This document shows positions 41,700-43,161 of a DNA stretch of 43,161 bases, piece after piece. The position numbers and the translations under genes are program-made. The notes below the pieces were generated by a model. It was not told the DNA's origin. It ran no database searches and worked only from the letters and a program-made list of their open reading frames with translations. Numbering within the stretch: position 1 is the stretch's first letter; every line of letters starts with the position of its first letter. The stretch comes from Sphingomonadales bacterium (lineage in GTDB: Bacteria; Bacteroidota; Bacteroidia; Flavobacteriales_D; Crocinitomicaceae): assembly GCA_016872115.1 (NCBI GenBank), contig VHBC01000020.1, positions 1 through 43,161 on the forward strand, read 5' to 3'.

Positions 41700-42713
41700 A
41701 TGGAAACCATCCAAGACCAACTTTTACAACTCATCAAAGCTAAATTGCCGCCAGGCGATGCACTAGGGCATATCCTGAGTGAAACGCTGCATATCAGTAC
41801 CGATGCTGCCTATAGACGTATGAGAAATGAAACTGCGCTCACTATAGATGAACTCAAGCGTTTATGCAAAACTTTTGATATTTCATTTGATTCACTGATT
41901 CAGCAACAAAAGACCAACGTTATTTTCCGCTATACACCGCTGAATGCCTATGATTTTTCGTTAGAATCTTATTTAGAGGGCATTCTAGAGGCTTTTGAAC
42001 GCCTGCGACATCTAGAGCAACCGAAAATCATGCTCACCATTAACAACACGCATTTTTTTCAGTTGTTGAATTTTCCGCAATTGGTTCGCTTCAAACTGTT
42101 TTTCTGGGCCAAGACCCACTTACAAATTCCAGATTACAAGAATGTGCTGTTTCGTCATGAAAAAACAACAGATCGTGCGTTTGAACTTGGCAAATCAATA
42201 TTACAAGCTTACAATACCATCCCATCTGTTGAAATTTTCGACCCCGAACTCATGCGTGGCTTCTTGAGACAAATCTTGTACTATTACAAGTCCAACCAAT
42301 TTGAAGACCCGCAATATGCGCTTTTTTTATGTGATCGTTTGCTGATGTTTTCTGCTCACTTACGCGAGCAAGCCGGTCATGGCAAGAAATTTATATATGG
42401 CACTCAGGCCCCGGCAACAGGTAATACTTTTGAGATGTACCTCAATGAAACCATCAATGCCGATTCAGCTTTTTATTACGAAAGCAAAGACAAGCAAGGA
42501 CTCTTTTTATCACATAACATCATGAATTACTTGCAGACTACCGATAGTCAATATGTGCAAGATGCAAAACAGGTTATTGACAAACAACTAGCAAATTCTA
42601 GCCTGATTAGTGTTGTAAATGAAAGGGAGCGCAATAACTTTTTTGCCGACTTTGAAAAAACCATTGGCGTTTTCAGAAAAAAAATAGAGGCCGACCTAGC
42701 GTTTTTAGCCTAA
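41700..42713 (+). CDS. Helix-turn-helix-like protein of unknown function
   Basis: A 337-residue soluble protein. Residues 1-70 look like a Cro/XRE-type DNA-binding domain: HISTDAAYRRMRNETALTID followed by ELKRLCKTFDISFDSLI, which fits the 'regulator with implicit HTH' group seen in Bacteroidota. The remaining about 260 residues are largely helical, without a ligand domain I can recognise. They contain HFFQLLNFPQLVRFKLFFW and LRQILYYYKSN segments. There is no signal peptide or membrane helix. It follows murF-alr by 18 bases. The role as a regulator is inferred from the N-terminal domain only; the ligand and target are unknown. Confidence 0.7.
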   Translation: METIQDQLLQLIKAKLPPGDALGHILSETLHISTDAAYRRMRNETALTIDELKRLCKTFDISFDSLIQQQKTNVIFRYTPLNAYDFSLESYLEGILEAFERLRHLEQPKIMLTINNTHFFQLLNFPQLVRFKLFFWAKTHLQIPDYKNVLFRHEKTTDRAFELGKSILQAYNTIPSVEIFDPELMRGFLRQILYYYKSNQFEDPQYALFLCDRLLMFSAHLREQAGHGKKFIYGTQAPATGNTFEMYLNETINADSAFYYESKDKQGLFLSHNIMNYLQTTDSQYVQDAKQVIDKQLANSSLISVVNERERNNFFADFEKTIGVFRKKIEADLAFLA

Positions 42714-42760
42714 TACTTGCGATTTTCGCAACCACCGTACAAAGGCCTCCGAAATTCGAT

Positions 42761-42791
42761 TTTGTCGGAAATTCAATTCTATCCATCTTTG
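42761..42791 (+). promoter_or_regulatory. Promoter of the CsgG-like gene
   Basis: TTTG (42761-42764), 19-base spacer, CATCTTTG (42784-42791), one mismatch from TAnnTTTG. Predicted start about 42795, 16 bases before the ATG at 42811. Confidence 0.6.
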
Positions 42792-42810
42792 TATCATAAA
42801 AACATATGCT

Positions 42811-43161
42811 ATGAAAACAAAAAAATTACAAGCTGTTTATTTACTAGTTGCCATTTTTTTCAGTGGTATGGCTAGTTATTTTGCACAGCCGACAAGTACA
42901 ATTGCGGTTGCCAATCCGAATATCAATGCGCTTACCATTAAGCCAGAGTCCGCGGCAAAAATGATGCGCTTGGAGCTCATCAAAATCAACAAATACAAAG
43001 TTTATGACGAGTTCGATATGAACGAAATCATCAAAGCTAAAGAAGAGTACAAAGTGGGTTGCTATGGTCAAAGTTGCTTGTCAAGGTTAGGCGAAGAACT
43101 TAAAGTAGATTACGTGATGTCAGGGTCTATCGATGGCTTGGGTAATAAAATCGTTGTGACC
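42811..43161 (+). CDS. Secreted CsgG/HfaB-like protein (3' end cut by window)
   Basis: The first 117 codons of a gene running off the window. The predicted protein starts with a signal peptide (MKTKKLQAVYLLVAIFFSG, possible cleavage near residue 25). It continues with the pattern typical of CsgG/HfaB/FlgO-like periplasmic domains: a helix (SAAKMMRLELIKINKYKVYD), an EFDMNEIIKAKEEY segment, a two-Cys element (GCYGQSCLSRLGEEL) and the strand VDYVMSGSIDGLGNKIVV. Such domains occur in outer-membrane assembly or lipoprotein secretion factors and in LpoB-like PBP activators. The signal peptide lacks a lipobox. The function cannot be fixed from this fragment. Confidence 0.7.
   Translation, partial: MKTKKLQAVYLLVAIFFSGMASYFAQPTSTIAVANPNINALTIKPESAAKMMRLELIKINKYKVYDEFDMNEIIKAKEEYKVGCYGQSCLSRLGEELKVDYVMSGSIDGLGNKIVVT

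Noticed and set aside
42844..43071. Minus-strand frame at the right end
   Set aside because: It is antisense to the CsgG-like gene, which has a signal peptide and a promoter; the minus frame has neither.
1..43161. CRISPR arrays, insertion sequences, prophage, integrase or toxin-antitoxin genes
   Set aside because: I saw no regularly spaced repeats, transposase, integrase or phage-type proteins; the only tRNA gene shows no adjacent attachment-site duplication.

Overview
The window looks like a chromosomal core-genome segment of a Bacteroidota bacterium, most likely order Flavobacteriales. Several lines point there: an alternative complex III operon (actABCDEF) feeding an A1-type cytochrome oxidase, a PorW/SprE-like type IX secretion lipoprotein, a fused MurF-alanine racemase, a DUF2723 membrane protein, and promoters of the Bacteroidota type (-33 TTTG or TTG, 19-22 bases, then -7 TAnnTTTG). 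Shine-Dalgarno sequences are weak or absent. No insertion sequence, prophage, CRISPR array or rRNA is visible, and coding density is very high.

Layout. 1-3677 (-): large DUF2723 membrane protein, cut at the window start. 3750-3909: promoter, tRNA-Gln(TTG) and terminator, followed by thiL, which converges on a short secreted SPOR-domain protein. 5468-17068: respiratory operon actA-actB-actC-actD-actE-actF-coxB-coxA, ending in a hairpin shared with the 3' end of a convergent Cys-rich DUF3109 gene. 17698-22274: rimP-nusA-infB with its own promoter and a terminator-like hairpin in its leader. 22300-27902: a very tight run tatA, gatA, lytic transglycosylase, two LPS-type glycosyltransferases and a UbiA-like membrane protein. 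27890-30718: leuS. 30733-31602 (-): a CarH-type B12-binding MerR regulator, sharing overlapping divergent promoters with engB. Then yebC, porW/sprE-like, bactofilin, atpZ and a small membrane protein. 36703-38770 (-): an acidic hypothetical protein and a secreted M28 peptidase. 38863-41681: tdk and murF-alr. Last come an HTH-like orphan regulator and the start of a secreted CsgG-like protein, cut at the window end.

How the parts work together. Menaquinol is oxidised by alternative complex III (Fe-S protein ActB, multihaem ActA, ActE, membrane subunits ActC/D/F), and electrons pass to the CuA centre of CoxB and the haem/CuB site of CoxA. Subunits III and IV of the oxidase are not in the window. 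The remainder is information processing (RimP, NusA, IF2, LeuRS, GatA, EngB, tRNA-Gln) mixed with envelope work (lytic transglycosylase, LPS glycosyltransferases, MurF-Alr, PorW, bactofilin, Tat).

Most interesting points: (a) the attenuator-like hairpin before rimP-nusA-infB; (b) a regulator carrying the complete motif set of the B12 photoreceptor CarH, with no carotenoid or photolyase gene nearby; (c) an apparently eroded MurF half fused to an intact alanine racemase; (d) AtpZ- and AtpI-like genes with no ATP synthase behind them; (e) several genes whose -7 element ends only 4-5 bases before the start codon, predicting leaderless mRNAs. No wholly new multi-gene system was identified; the region is mainly conserved housekeeping sequence.
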